In this document: piece after piece, positions 25,303 through 34,299 of the stretch
How positions within the stretch are numbered: the stretch's first letter is position 1
How the letters are laid out: each line of letters opens with the position of its first letter
Assembly: GCA_938046585.1 (NCBI GenBank)
Contig: CALIWR010000030.1
Coordinates: 62,001 to 126,000, forward strand
Source of the DNA: an uncultured Propionibacteriaceae bacterium
Lineage (GTDB): Bacteria; Actinomycetota; Actinomycetes; Propionibacteriales; Propionibacteriaceae
Reading direction: 5' to 3'
Length of the DNA stretch: 64,000 nucleotides
Translations under genes and position numbers: made by a program
Notes under the pieces: generated by a model
Seen by the model: the letters and a program-made list of their open reading frames with translations, nothing else
Database searches by the model: none
Told to the model about the DNA's origin: nothing

Positions 25303-26625
25303 ATGCTGAATCCCATGATCCCGGCACCTGTGACCCCGCAGCCGGACCCGACCATCCCGGACCTGGCGGCGTTAACTGCGGCCCGCCCTCGACTGCCAAC
25401 ACTTATCGCCCGGCTACTCGGGCAAGGCCTGCCGCCAGCCCTAACCGGTTTCTCCCGGGCGGTGGTGGGACGGCTGGTTGCGGTACTGACCGCGATCGCC
25501 GCCTGCCAGGCGCTGGCCTGGCCGTTGGCGATGTGGACCACCGCTAACGAGGGGCTAGCCTCGCCGAGGCTAGCCCGGGTGGCGTACGGGATCCAGCTGG
25601 CCTCGACCCTGGTGACGTTGACCTGGGGCTGGTGGCGCCGATCTTTCCCGATCCGCCTGGTCCAGGCGAACGCCGCCTGGTCCGGCTTGGCGCTGGTGCT
25701 GGGTGGGGCGGCTACGGCGGCCGGCTACGGGACCGCGTACGCACACCCGAGCGTGCCGCTGGCGGTCTGGGCCGGGATGCTGGCCGCGATCTGCCTGCCG
25801 CGACGCCAGACCCTGGTCGTCTTGGGCGCGCTGGTGCTGCTGTACGGGGCAGGCGCGATCGCGACCCTGGTAATCGGCCCGGTGGTGCTGTCGAGCCTGG
25901 CTGTGGAGCTGGTGTCGCTGGCCGGGGTGCCGGCGCTGACCGGGCTGGTCGTACCGCCCTGGCTGGCGGCCAGCGTGACTCAGGCCCGAGCCACAGCGGA
26001 ATTGGCGCGGGCCACCGAGCAGGTGAAGGCCGCCGATGCCCGGGAATTGGAACGGGCTAAGCAGTACCGCACCCTGCATGACACCGTACTGTCGACCCTG
26101 TCGGCCCTATCCCGGGGCAGCCTGGATCCCCAGCAGCATGACATCCGGCTCCGGATCGCGGCCGACGCCGACTATCTGCGCGGGCTGATCGCGACCACCA
26201 ATTCAGCGGCCGGGATGTACCTGGTAGGCGAGATCGCCCGGCTTACCCGGGAACAGGCGCCGTCCGGGCTGCGGGTCCACCCGCACCTGGCCGATGTGCC
26301 GGATGTGGTCCCCGACGAGGTGGTACGGGCAGTCAGCGAGTCGATCCGGGAGGCGCTGAATAATGTGGTGAAACATTCCGGGACCAACGAATGTTGGGTG
26401 ACCGTGGTCGGCGCCACCGCGGCTAACCCGGTTGATGTCGACGGCCGAACCCGGCTGCTGGTGACGATCACCGATCGCGGCCGGGGTTTTGACCAGTCCA
26501 TCCCGTCCCGGGGGCTGGGCGTTAAAGGGTCGATCGTGGCCCGGATGCGGGAGGCCGGTGGGGTCGCTGCGATCGACTCCGAACCCGGGCAAGGAACCAG
26601 CGTGGAACTGAGGTGGCCGCGATGA
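25303..26625 (+). CDS. Two-component sensor histidine kinase (HisKA_3/NarL type)
   Basis: About 440 residues. A short cytoplasmic N-terminus is followed by five or six transmembrane helices (residues about 55-225) with little extracellular sequence, a coiled stretch (RATAELARATEQVKAADARELERAKQYR), the phospho-accepting histidine 259 in RTLHDTVLSTL, and a GHKL ATPase with the N-box REALNNVVKHSG and G-boxes DRGRGFD and GLGVKGSI. Its stop overlaps the regulator start (ATGA). No ribosome site decides between ATG 25303 and ATG 25315. The signal is unknown; membrane-embedded sensing is likely because no extracellular domain is present. Confidence 0.88.
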   Translation: MLNPMIPAPVTPQPDPTIPDLAALTAARPRLPTLIARLLGQGLPPALTGFSRAVVGRLVAVLTAIAACQALAWPLAMWTTANEGLASPRLARVAYGIQLASTLVTLTWGWWRRSFPIRLVQANAAWSGLALVLGGAATAAGYGTAYAHPSVPLAVWAGMLAAICLPRRQTLVVLGALVLLYGAGAIATLVIGPVVLSSLAVELVSLAGVPALTGLVVPPWLAASVTQARATAELARATEQVKAADARELERAKQYRTLHDTVLSTLSALSRGSLDPQQHDIRLRIAADADYLRGLIATTNSAAGMYLVGEIARLTREQAPSGLRVHPHLADVPDVVPDEVVRAVSESIREALNNVVKHSGTNECWVTVVGATAANPVDVDGRTRLLVTITDRGRGFDQSIPSRGLGVKGSIVARMREAGGVAAIDSEPGQGTSVELRWPR

Positions 26626-27263
26626 TCACCGTCGCCGCGATCGACGACGACCGGATGCTGCTGGGCGGGTTGGAGTCTTGGCTGCGTCCTATCGACGACA
26701 TCGACCTGCAGACGATGACGACCACGGTGGCGGCCTATCTGGACTCGGTCACCGGCCCCCCGCCGGATGTGGTGCTGTTGGATCTCAACCTGCGTGACCA
26801 CTCGTCGCCGGCTAACAATGTCGCCACGGTACTGGCAACCGGGTCCCGGGTGCTGGTGGTGTCGACCATCCCCGACGCCGACGCGGTGCTGGCCACGATC
26901 GAGGCCGGGGCCTGCGGCTACATCACCAAAGACCAGGATCTGGAGGTGCTGGTGGCCGCGATCCGTGACGTCGCCCAGGGCAAGTCGGTCGTCAGCCCAG
27001 AGCTGGCTTTCGTGCTGAGCCGCGACGCCCGCCCGAACCGGCCCCAGCTGTCGCCCCAGGAGCGGGTGGTGCTGACCGCGTACGCCTCGGGCGCGACTTT
27101 GCAGGCGGCGGCCCGGCGGGCCGGGATCGCGTACGGGACGGCCCGGGAATACTTGGAACGGGTGAAACGCAAGTACACCGACGCCGGGCGTCCGACGTAC
27201 ACCAAACTCGATCTGGCGACCCGGGTCCGGGAGGACCGGTTAGAGCTCGACGGGCTCAACTGA
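26622..27263 (+). CDS. LuxR/NarL-type response regulator
   Basis: 213 residues. Receiver domain with the acidic pair in AIDDDRMLLGG, phosphorylatable aspartate D54 (VVLLDLNL) and the conserved lysine in GYITKDQDLEVL. The C-terminal HTH starts LSPQERVVLTAYASGATLQAAARRAGIAYGTAREYLERVKRKY and is a variant of the LuxR fold, common in actinobacterial regulators of this kinase class. ATG 26622 overlaps the kinase stop by four bases and has GAGGTGG upstream, so the pair is coupled. Targets unknown; the kinase-proximal genes are candidates. Confidence 0.9.
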   Translation: MITVAAIDDDRMLLGGLESWLRPIDDIDLQTMTTTVAAYLDSVTGPPPDVVLLDLNLRDHSSPANNVATVLATGSRVLVVSTIPDADAVLATIEAGACGYITKDQDLEVLVAAIRDVAQGKSVVSPELAFVLSRDARPNRPQLSPQERVVLTAYASGATLQAAARRAGIAYGTAREYLERVKRKYTDAGRPTYTKLDLATRVREDRLELDGLN

Positions 27264-27305
27264 GCGCGCCAGGGTGACAGCCGGCCCCTGCTTGGGGACA
27301 ATCGG

Positions 27306-27629
27306 ATGGTGCCCTCTTACGACGATGCTGCTCCTCGGTTCTCGAAACTCGCGATCGCCACGCTGGCGTCTTGTGCCCTCGGCGTGGCGGCGTTGGTCGC
27401 CGCTTATGTCTTTGGGACCTGGACGGCCGAGCTGACGCGGGTCGAAGTGTGGATCGGCCGGATCGCGTTCTGGACCGCGGTGGTCTGTGGCCCGCTCAGC
27501 GTCGGGACGGGGATCGTGGCCGCATCCCGGCTGGCGCAGCCCGGGTGGGCCGCGACGGTGTCGATGGTGCTGGGACCGCTGCTGATCGCCGGAGCCGGGG
27601 TCGCGGTGCTGATGACCTACGCCGTGTGA
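27306..27629 (+). CDS. Small membrane protein upstream of mutY
   Basis: 107 residues with three hydrophobic helices (ATLASCALGVAALVAAYVFG, IAFWTAVVCGPLSVGTGIVAA and VSMVLGPLLIAGAGVAVLMTY). No catalytic motif; family not recognised. It starts 42 bp after the response regulator and its stop overlaps the GTG of mutY by four bases, so it is probably co-transcribed with both. The organisation hints at membrane function for this small protein independent of DNA repair. Confidence 0.7.
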   Translation: MVPSYDDAAPRFSKLAIATLASCALGVAALVAAYVFGTWTAELTRVEVWIGRIAFWTAVVCGPLSVGTGIVAASRLAQPGWAATVSMVLGPLLIAGAGVAVLMTYAV

Positions 27630-28543
27630 CCGCGGCCACCGTCGCCACGGTCCTAGGCTGGTACCAGGATCACGGCCGTGACCTGCCCTGGCGCCGCGCC
27701 GGGGTCTCGCCCTGGGCGGTATTGGTCAGCGAGGTGATGCTGCAACAGACCCCGGTTGCTCGGGTGTTGCGGCCGTGGCAGGACTGGGTCGACCGCTGGC
27801 CGCAACCTGCGGACCTGGCCCGTGAATCGTCCGGTGCGGCGGTCGCAGCCTGGGGCCGGTTAGGCTATCCCCGCCGGGCGCTGCGGCTACACGCAGCCGC
27901 GCAGACGATGGTGAAATGTCACAACGGCCAGGTTCCCCACCGCCATGCTCAGTTACGGGCCTTGCCGGGGGTTGGTGAGTACACCGCTGCCGCCGTCGCC
28001 AGCTTCGGGTACGGGCAGCGCCACCTGGTCCTCGACACCAACGTCCGGCGACTGCTGGCTCGGCTGGCCGGCGAGGAGCATCCCGGGCCGGCGCTGACAG
28101 TGGCCGAGCGGGCCCGCGCCGAACGTTACCTGCCGCGGCGCCGGGAGGTAGCGGTTCGCTGGGCGGTGGCTTCGATGGAACTCGGCGCGCTGATCTGCAC
28201 CGCCCGCCGGCCCAGCTGCCCGCAGTGCCCGCTGGCCCGCCGTTGCGCCTGGCTGCGGGCCGGGCGACCGGCCGGGCCGGCCCGGAGCAGTCAGCCCTGG
28301 CAGGGCACCGACCGGCAATGCCGCGGGGTCCTGTTGGCGGCGGTCCGCGAACATGGCCCCACCGAGCGGGCCGAATTGCTGAGGCGCTGGCCCCGGCCAG
28401 ATCAGGCCGAGGCCTGCCTGGCCTCATTGTTGGCCGATGGGCTGCTCCACGAACAGACAAAGAACGGACCGCCCCCAGGGAAAAGACAATTCCAGGAAAG
28501 GCGATTCCCCCAGGAAAATGGGTGGGTCCGGATCAGTCTCTGA
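27626..28543 (+). CDS. mutY: A/G-specific adenine glycosylase
   Basis: 305 residues from GTG 27626. MutY removes adenine mispaired with 8-oxoguanine. Motifs: catalytic glutamate in SEVMLQQT, helix-hairpin-helix LPGVGEYTAAAVASF, the catalytic aspartate in VLDTNVRR, and the iron-sulphur loop C-x6-C-x2-C-x5-C (CTARRPSCPQCPLARRC). The C-terminal Nudix-like 8-oxoG recognition domain of long MutY proteins is absent. It is replaced by a short helical winged region (GVLLAAVREHGPTERAELLRRW), as in actinobacterial short MutY. Confidence 0.93.
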   Translation: MTAATVATVLGWYQDHGRDLPWRRAGVSPWAVLVSEVMLQQTPVARVLRPWQDWVDRWPQPADLARESSGAAVAAWGRLGYPRRALRLHAAAQTMVKCHNGQVPHRHAQLRALPGVGEYTAAAVASFGYGQRHLVLDTNVRRLLARLAGEEHPGPALTVAERARAERYLPRRREVAVRWAVASMELGALICTARRPSCPQCPLARRCAWLRAGRPAGPARSSQPWQGTDRQCRGVLLAAVREHGPTERAELLRRWPRPDQAEACLASLLADGLLHEQTKNGPPPGKRQFQERRFPQENGWVRISL

Positions 28544-28656
28544 AGATCTTCTGCGGGTGTTCTCACCGGTCAGAGTGCCCATTCACCGGGGCCCGTCTTA
28601 TGCTAATGTCTCACTGTTTGACAAGGTGTTTGACGCGGATTCTCCGAGGGGGTTCG

Positions 28657-31152
28657 ATGAGGCGATTCGGGCGGCTGCTGGCCGTGGTGATCCTGGGGTA
28701 CGCACTGGTGGCCGGAGAAATACCGGCCGCGGTCGCCGAGCCCGAGCCGCCTCGCCCGTACATCGTCAGACTCCAGCCGGGACCGGTCGCCGCCGAGCAC
28801 CTGACCCGGGCTCGGTCGCTGGGTGCTCGGATGACCCAGGAGTACGACGCGGTCTTCCCCGGGTACGCGGCCCAACTCACTACCGCCGAGGTGGCGGCGC
28901 TGCGTTCCGACCCGCAGGTCGCCTGGGTGCTGCCCGACACCCCGGTCAGCGCCGACGCGATCCAGGACGACGCCACCTGGGGCATCGACCGGGTCGACCA
29001 GCGGACCGGGTTGAGCGGCAGCTACACGTACGGGCCGACCGGGGCCGGGGTCACCGCGTACCTGATCGACTCGGGGATCGCCCGCCAGCACACCGACTTC
29101 ACCGGCCGGGTCGACGCCGGCTTCTCCGCGATCCGAGACGGCCACGGCACCGCCGACTGCTATGGCCACGGCACCCATGTCGCCGGCACCCTGGCCGGCA
29201 CCCGGTACGGGGTGGCCAAGGATGCCTTGATTACCCCGGTCCGGGTGCTCTCCTGCTCCGGGGTAGGCAGTGATTCACAGGTGATCGCCGGGATCAACTG
29301 GGTGATCAAGAATCACGCCGCCGGAGCTCCGGCTGTTGCGAACCTCTCGCTCGGAACCGGATCGGCTGTCAACGACGCGGTCCGGGCTTTGATTGCCGAC
29401 GGGGTGACCACCGTGATCGCGGCCGGGAACCGGTCCACCAATGCCTGCACCCGGTCCCCGGCGCAAGTGACCGAAGCCTTGACAGTGGCGGCAGTCGACC
29501 GTACCGACACCGAAGCGGCGTTCTCCAACTACGGCCCGTGCGTCGATCTGTACGCGCCGGGCGTGGGCATCGTCTCGGCTGACTGGCGGACTACCAGCGG
29601 GACCCTGGTCTACCGGGGTACCTCGATGGCCACCCCGCACGTGGCCGGCGCCGCGGCCCAGATCCTGCAGGCCCGAGGCGCGATCGCACCCGACCAGGTG
29701 GCGGCGGAGATCCTCGGCAAGGCGACCGTGGGTGCGGTCCGCAACGCCCGCTCCGCAAACCGGCTGCTGTTCACCGGCGGCGGCTCCACCCCGGCGCCGC
29801 TGCCGCTGGCGGCGCCGGCGGTGACCGGGGTCGCCAAGGTCGGCCAGCTGCTCTCGGCCCGCACCAGCAGCCTGCCGGGTGCCCAGATCGGCTACCAGTG
29901 GCTGCGCGGCGCCACCGCGATCCCGGGCGCCACCCAGGCCAGCTACTCCCCCACCGCCGCCGACCAGGGCGCCGGGCTGGCGGTCCGGGTCAGCGCCACC
30001 GCCGCTGACTATCTGCCGGCCGCCGAGCAGACCTCGGCCCCGGTCGGGCCGGTCCAGGCGGCACCCGCGGCGGGGACTTTCCAGCCGCTGGCGCCGTACC
30101 GGATCCTCGACACCCGGGTCGGGCTCGGGCTGCCCGGCGCGGTCGGCCCGAACCAGGACGGCCTGCTGCAGGTGACCGGGGCCGGGGACGTACCGCCCGG
30201 GGCCAGCGCGGTGGCGCTGAATCTGACCGTGGTGAACCCACCGGCGCCGGGCTGGGTGAGCGCCTATCCCACCGACAGCACCCTGCCGGGCACATCGTCG
30301 GTGACCGGGGTCCCGGGCCGGACGGTGCCGAGCCTGGTCGTGGCCCGGCTGGCGGGCGACGGGAGGCTGGCGCTGCGTAACGGCAGCATCGGCTCTACCC
30401 ACCTGGTGGCCGACGTGGCGGGGTACTGGACCGGCGGCCGGAGCAGCGAGCCGGGCAGCCTGGCACCGCTCACCCCGGCCCGACTGCTTGACACCCGCCA
30501 GACCAGCCCGGTCCCGGCGTACGGGAGCATCAACCTGCCCATCGCCGGGACCGACCGGGTGCCGGCTGACGCCAGCGCGGCGGTGCTGACCGTGACCGTG
30601 GCCGGGGCCCGGATGCCGGGATACGTCACGGTCCACCCTGCTGGGACCGCCCGACCGGGCACCAGCACCGTCAACGTTGCCGGCTCTGATGTGGTCTCGA
30701 ACACCACCATCGCCACCCTGGGCCGCGGCGGACAGATCAGCATCACCAACGGCGGGCCCAGCCCGGTACAGGTGGTGGTCGACTTGGCGGGCTATATCCG
30801 GGGCGGCTCGGCGAACCTGCCCGGTACGTACGTGGCACTGGCCCCGGTCCGGGTGCTCGACACCCGCCCGGGACAGGTCGGCGCCCAGGACTCGGTGGCG
30901 GTTCCGGCGCCGACCCCGATCCCGGCGCAGGCGGTGTTGGCGAATGTCACCATCACCAACCCGGCAGCGTCCGGTTACGCCACCGCCTACCCCGGCGCGG
31001 TGGCGCCGCTGGCCTCGACGGTGAACTTCACAGCCGGGCAGACGGTGGCCAATGCGGCCCTGGTGAAGACCGAAGCCGGCCGGTTCCAGGTCCGCAACGG
31101 GTCCCCGGCCCGGATCGACGTGGTCGCCGACCTGTCCGGCTATTTCCGCTGA
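28657..31152 (+). CDS. Secreted subtilisin-family (S8) protease with three C-terminal LDTR repeats
   Basis: 831 residues. A signal peptide (residues 1-27, ending near AAVA) precedes an I9-type propeptide (YIVRLQPGP ... VAWVLPD) and an S8 domain with catalytic D138 (YLIDSGI), H174 (GHGTHVAG) and S323 (GTSMATPHVAG). An Ig-like module (VGQLLSARTSS ... YQWLRGATAIPGATQASYSP) follows. Then come three modules of about 120 residues opening LAPYRILDTR, LTPARLLDTR and LAPVRVLDTR and closing VADVAGYW, VVDLAGYI and VADLSGYF. These recur in actinobacterial exported proteins and may bind cell-surface glycans. ATG 28657 follows GAGGGGG; the longer frame from 28225 overlaps mutY. Confidence 0.93.
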   Translation: MRRFGRLLAVVILGYALVAGEIPAAVAEPEPPRPYIVRLQPGPVAAEHLTRARSLGARMTQEYDAVFPGYAAQLTTAEVAALRSDPQVAWVLPDTPVSADAIQDDATWGIDRVDQRTGLSGSYTYGPTGAGVTAYLIDSGIARQHTDFTGRVDAGFSAIRDGHGTADCYGHGTHVAGTLAGTRYGVAKDALITPVRVLSCSGVGSDSQVIAGINWVIKNHAAGAPAVANLSLGTGSAVNDAVRALIADGVTTVIAAGNRSTNACTRSPAQVTEALTVAAVDRTDTEAAFSNYGPCVDLYAPGVGIVSADWRTTSGTLVYRGTSMATPHVAGAAAQILQARGAIAPDQVAAEILGKATVGAVRNARSANRLLFTGGGSTPAPLPLAAPAVTGVAKVGQLLSARTSSLPGAQIGYQWLRGATAIPGATQASYSPTAADQGAGLAVRVSATAADYLPAAEQTSAPVGPVQAAPAAGTFQPLAPYRILDTRVGLGLPGAVGPNQDGLLQVTGAGDVPPGASAVALNLTVVNPPAPGWVSAYPTDSTLPGTSSVTGVPGRTVPSLVVARLAGDGRLALRNGSIGSTHLVADVAGYWTGGRSSEPGSLAPLTPARLLDTRQTSPVPAYGSINLPIAGTDRVPADASAAVLTVTVAGARMPGYVTVHPAGTARPGTSTVNVAGSDVVSNTTIATLGRGGQISITNGGPSPVQVVVDLAGYIRGGSANLPGTYVALAPVRVLDTRPGQVGAQDSVAVPAPTPIPAQAVLANVTITNPAASGYATAYPGAVAPLASTVNFTAGQTVANAALVKTEAGRFQVRNGSPARIDVVADLSGYFR

Positions 31153-31307
31153 TCCTGTCGGTCCACGCACAACGACGGGCACACCCGATCACCCTCCTCG
31201 CCTGGGCACCTCATCGCGCAGGTCTGTCCGCACATGTGCGTGCATACCATCCGGCTCCGGCCGCAGAACGGTAGTAACGCCGCCGCGGCGGGCGTATGCT
31301 CGCCTGC

Positions 31308-31391
31308 GTACACGGGAGCCCGGGGTCCGGGCTGAGAGGAAGGAACACCTTCGACCGTCGAACCTGATCTGGGTCATGCCAGCGCAGGGAG
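31308..31391 (+). promoter_or_regulatory. TPP riboswitch (THI element)
   Basis: Conserved core blocks are present in order: the GGGAGCCC/GGGCTGAGAGG helix and bulge (31314-31339), then AACCTGATCTGGGTCATGCC (31361-31380) and AGCGCAGGGA (31381-31390). This is the thiamin-pyrophosphate aptamer. It lies 63 bases upstream of the ykoE start. In the ligand-bound state it should lower expression of the thiamin-precursor transporter, in high-GC actinobacteria usually by hiding the ribosome site. Upstream DNA (31153-31307) holds no gene I can see. Confidence 0.95.
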
Positions 31392-31453
31392 GCATCTCGA
31401 GGCGCCGAGGGTCGGCGCCGCACCCGTGGCGGGCCACAGAAAGGGCACGTCAC

Positions 31454-32068
31454 ATGGCCAAGGCCATCCCCTCAGCCGCCGTCGCGGCCCGCTCGCCATG
31501 GCGAGTGATCGACATCGTGGTGACCTCCGTGCTGGGGGTCGCAACCGGCCTGATCTTCGTCGGTTGGAATTTCGTCGGCGGCGCCGGGTACAGCCTGCTG
31601 AACGCGCTTACCCCGGGCGTGGGCGGGCTGGCGACCGGGGTCTGGCTGCTGGGTGGGGTGCTGGGCGGACTGGTGATCCGCAAGCCGGGCGCTGCGGTCG
31701 CAGTCGAGCTGATCGCGGCAATAGTTTCGGCCCTGGTCGGTAACCAGTGGGGCATCACCACCATCTACTCGGGGGTGGCGCAGGGCCTCGGCGCAGAACT
31801 GGTCTTCTGCGCGCTGCGCTACCGGCGCTGGCGGCTGGGGGCGGCGATGCTGGCCGGCGCCGGCGCCGGGCTCGGGGCCTGGGCCCTGGAGCTGGCGCTG
31901 GGTAACACCGCCAAAACCGTCGCCTTCAACGTGACCTACCTGATCTGTCTAGTCGTCTCCGGGGCGGTGCTGGCCGGAGCGGCCGGCCGGTGGCTGGCGC
32001 AGGCGCTGGCCGCGACCGGGGCCTTGTCCCGGTTCGCGTCAGGCCGCGAGGCCCGTACGGACGTCTGA
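31454..32068 (+). CDS. ykoE: ECF transporter S component, YkoE family
   Basis: 204 residues with six transmembrane helices (WRVIDIVVTSVLGVATGLIFVGWNFVGG and so on), the size and pattern of YkoE, the substrate-binding component of thiamin-precursor (hydroxymethylpyrimidine) ECF importers. ATG 31454 follows AAAGGG; the longer frame from 31376 runs through the riboswitch. The TPP riboswitch directly upstream and the ykoD and ykoC genes directly downstream confirm the role. Its stop touches the ykoD GTG (TGAGTG). Confidence 0.93.
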   Translation: MAKAIPSAAVAARSPWRVIDIVVTSVLGVATGLIFVGWNFVGGAGYSLLNALTPGVGGLATGVWLLGGVLGGLVIRKPGAAVAVELIAAIVSALVGNQWGITTIYSGVAQGLGAELVFCALRYRRWRLGAAMLAGAGAGLGAWALELALGNTAKTVAFNVTYLICLVVSGAVLAGAAGRWLAQALAATGALSRFASGREARTDV

Positions 32069-33511
32069 GTGGGCGCGGCACGGATCCGGGTCGAGGGCTG
32101 GGGCTGGCGCCATGCCGGCCGCCGGGCCTGGGCGGTACGCGACCTCGATCTGAGTATCGAAGCCGGGCAGCGGGTGCTGCTGCTGGGGGCCTCCGGGGCC
32201 GGCAAGTCGACCCTGCTGCATGCCTTGGCCGGGGTGCTCGGCGGGGCTGACGAAGGTGAGCAGGCCGGCCGGATCCGGATCGGCGACGCGGCGCCGCAGG
32301 CGCAGCGGGGCCGGGTCGGGCTGGTGATGCAAGACCCGCAGTCGCAGGTGGTGCTGGCCCGGGTCGGCGACGACGTGGCCTTCGGGCTGGAGAATCTCCA
32401 GCTTCCCGCAGACCAAATTTGGCCCCGGGTCCGGGAGGCGCTGGACCTGGTGGGACTGCAGCTGCCGCTGGACCACAACACTGAGCAGCTGTCCGGCGGG
32501 CAGCAGCAGCGGCTGGTACTGGCCGGGGCGCTGGCGATGCGACCCGAGGTGCTGGTGCTGGACGAGCCGACCGCGAACCTGGACCCGGCCGGGGTAGTGC
32601 AGCTACGTGACGCGGTCGCCGCTGTGGTCGCCGACCGGAACACCACCCTGGTCGTGGTGGAACACCGGATCGACACCTGGCTGCCGCTGGTAGACCGGGT
32701 GGTGGTGCTGGCTGCCGGGGGCGGGCTGGTCGCCGACGGGCCGCCCGAGGAGGTCTTCGCCCGGCATGGTGCCGAGCTGGCCCGGATCGGCGCCTGGGTG
32801 CCGCGGCAGCCGCCCGGGATCGAGCCTCGCGAGCAGATCCCGACTGGGAGCTGGGATCTGACCGGCCGGGGGCTAGGCATCGGCTACCAGGCCGGCTGCC
32901 CGGTCCGTACCGGGATCGAAGTCGAGCTGCCACGCGGGGTGTCCACCGTTGTGACCGGGCAGAATGGGAGCGGCAAGACCACCCTGGCGCTGACCCTGGC
33001 TGGGCTGCTGCCAGCCCTTGAGGGACGGGTCGAAGCCAGCCCGGGGCTGGCGCCGCCTGGCCGTCCGGACCCGGGGCGGTGGCGCTCGGCGGAACTACTG
33101 ACCCGGATTGGGACCGTCTTTCAGGAACCGGAGCACCAGTTCGTCACCGCCAGCGTGCACGACGAGCTGGGGATCGGGCTGCGGGCCCTGCGACGACCGG
33201 CGGGTGAGATCCGCCGGAGGGTCGACGAGCTGCTGGAGCTGCTACGGCTGGGCTCGCTGGCCCGGGCCAACCCGTTCACCCTGTCAGGCGGGGAGAAAAG
33301 ACGGCTCTCGGTGGGGACCGTACTAGCGACCCGGCCCCAGGTGATCGTGCTGGACGAGCCGACCTTCGGCCAGGACCGCATCACCTGGATGAGCCTGGTG
33401 CGGCTGGTCCGCGAGCAGCTGGAGCAGGGCACCACGGTGATCTCGGTCACCCATGACCAGACCTACCTGGAGGTGCTCGGCGAGCATCAGATCCAGCTGG
33501 GGGAACCATGA
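32069..33511 (+). CDS. ykoD: ECF transporter ATP-binding protein with two ABC domains
   Basis: 480 residues, two fused ABC ATPases. First: Walker A GASGAGKST, signature LSGGQQQR, Walker B VLVLDEPTANLD. Second: Walker A GQNGSGKTT, LSGGEKRR, VIVLDEPTFGQD. The double ATPase is the YkoD form of the EcfA pair and powers uptake through YkoE and YkoC. GTG 32069 directly follows the ykoE stop; its own stop overlaps ykoC by ATGA. Both domains keep complete catalytic motifs. Confidence 0.95.
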   Translation: MGAARIRVEGWGWRHAGRRAWAVRDLDLSIEAGQRVLLLGASGAGKSTLLHALAGVLGGADEGEQAGRIRIGDAAPQAQRGRVGLVMQDPQSQVVLARVGDDVAFGLENLQLPADQIWPRVREALDLVGLQLPLDHNTEQLSGGQQQRLVLAGALAMRPEVLVLDEPTANLDPAGVVQLRDAVAAVVADRNTTLVVVEHRIDTWLPLVDRVVVLAAGGGLVADGPPEEVFARHGAELARIGAWVPRQPPGIEPREQIPTGSWDLTGRGLGIGYQAGCPVRTGIEVELPRGVSTVVTGQNGSGKTTLALTLAGLLPALEGRVEASPGLAPPGRPDPGRWRSAELLTRIGTVFQEPEHQFVTASVHDELGIGLRALRRPAGEIRRRVDELLELLRLGSLARANPFTLSGGEKRRLSVGTVLATRPQVIVLDEPTFGQDRITWMSLVRLVREQLEQGTTVISVTHDQTYLEVLGEHQIQLGEP

Positions 33512-34299
33512 GCCAAACCGTCACCCAGCGCCGTACGGCGGTCCCGCGGACTGCGCTGGACCGGGTTAACCCGGTGACCCGGATCGCGGCGGCGGTGGTC
33601 CTCTCGGCGCCGCTGCTGGTGAGCCTGGACTGGGTAAGCGGCGCGACCGCGGTCGCTCTGATGCTGCTGGCGGCGCTCAGCTTAGGCTTCAGCCCGGCCT
33701 TCATCGCCCGGCGGGTCGCCCCGCTGCTAGCGCTGGCACCGCTAGCGGCGGTCAGCATGGCCCTGTACGGGAGGCCGGGCGGACGGGTCTGGTTCGACTG
33801 GTTGCTGATGCAGGTCACCGACCATTCGCTGCAGCTGGCGGTGGCGGTGCTGCTGCGGGTGCTGGCGCTGGGGATCCCGTCGCTGCTGCTGTTCAGCGGC
33901 ACCGACCCGACCGACATGGCCGACGGCCTGGCGCAGGTGGGGCGGCTCCCGGCCCGGTTTGTCCTCGGTGCCCTGGCCGGTTTTCGGCTGCTGGGGCGGT
34001 TACGAGACGACTGGCGCAGCCTGGCTCTGGCGCGGCGGGCCCGAGGCCTGGGTGACACTGGGGCGCTGCGTCGTTTCGCGACTATGGCCTTCGCGATGGT
34101 GGTGATCGCGCTGCGGCGCGGCTCGAAAGTGGCGACCGCGATGGAGGCCCGCGGTTTCGGCGGCAACCAGCGGACCTGGGCCCGCCGCTCGACGGTGGGC
34201 CGGGCCGATCTGGTGGCGCTGCTGGTCTCGGTGGGGATCGTCTCGGTGGCGCTGGTGGCGGCGGCGCTGGCCGGCACCTTCTGGGCGGTCTGGGCATGA
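33508..34299 (+). CDS. ykoC: ECF transporter transmembrane T component
   Basis: 263 residues with five or six transmembrane helices (AAAVVLSAPLLVSLDWVSG, ATAVALMLLAALSLGF, SLQLAVAVLLRVLALGIPSLLLF) and the coupling-helix ARG motif region (ALARRARGLGD, ATAMEARGFGG), the two Ala-Arg-Gly type motifs that contact the ATPases in EcfT. It joins YkoD to YkoE. The start overlaps ykoD (ATGA) and the stop overlaps the kinase gene (ATGA), so the four genes are translationally coupled. Confidence 0.94.
   Translation: MSQTVTQRRTAVPRTALDRVNPVTRIAAAVVLSAPLLVSLDWVSGATAVALMLLAALSLGFSPAFIARRVAPLLALAPLAAVSMALYGRPGGRVWFDWLLMQVTDHSLQLAVAVLLRVLALGIPSLLLFSGTDPTDMADGLAQVGRLPARFVLGALAGFRLLGRLRDDWRSLALARRARGLGDTGALRRFATMAFAMVVIALRRGSKVATAMEARGFGGNQRTWARRSTVGRADLVALLVSVGIVSVALVAAALAGTFWAVWA

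Noticed and set aside
28618..28623. TTGACA upstream of the subtilisin gene as a -35 box
   Set aside because: No acceptable -10 element at 16-18 bases distance; the hexamer alone is not enough.
31926..32933. Minus-strand frame of 335 codons opposite ykoE/ykoD
   Set aside because: Arg/Pro/Ala-rich low-complexity translation opposite two clear ABC transporter genes.
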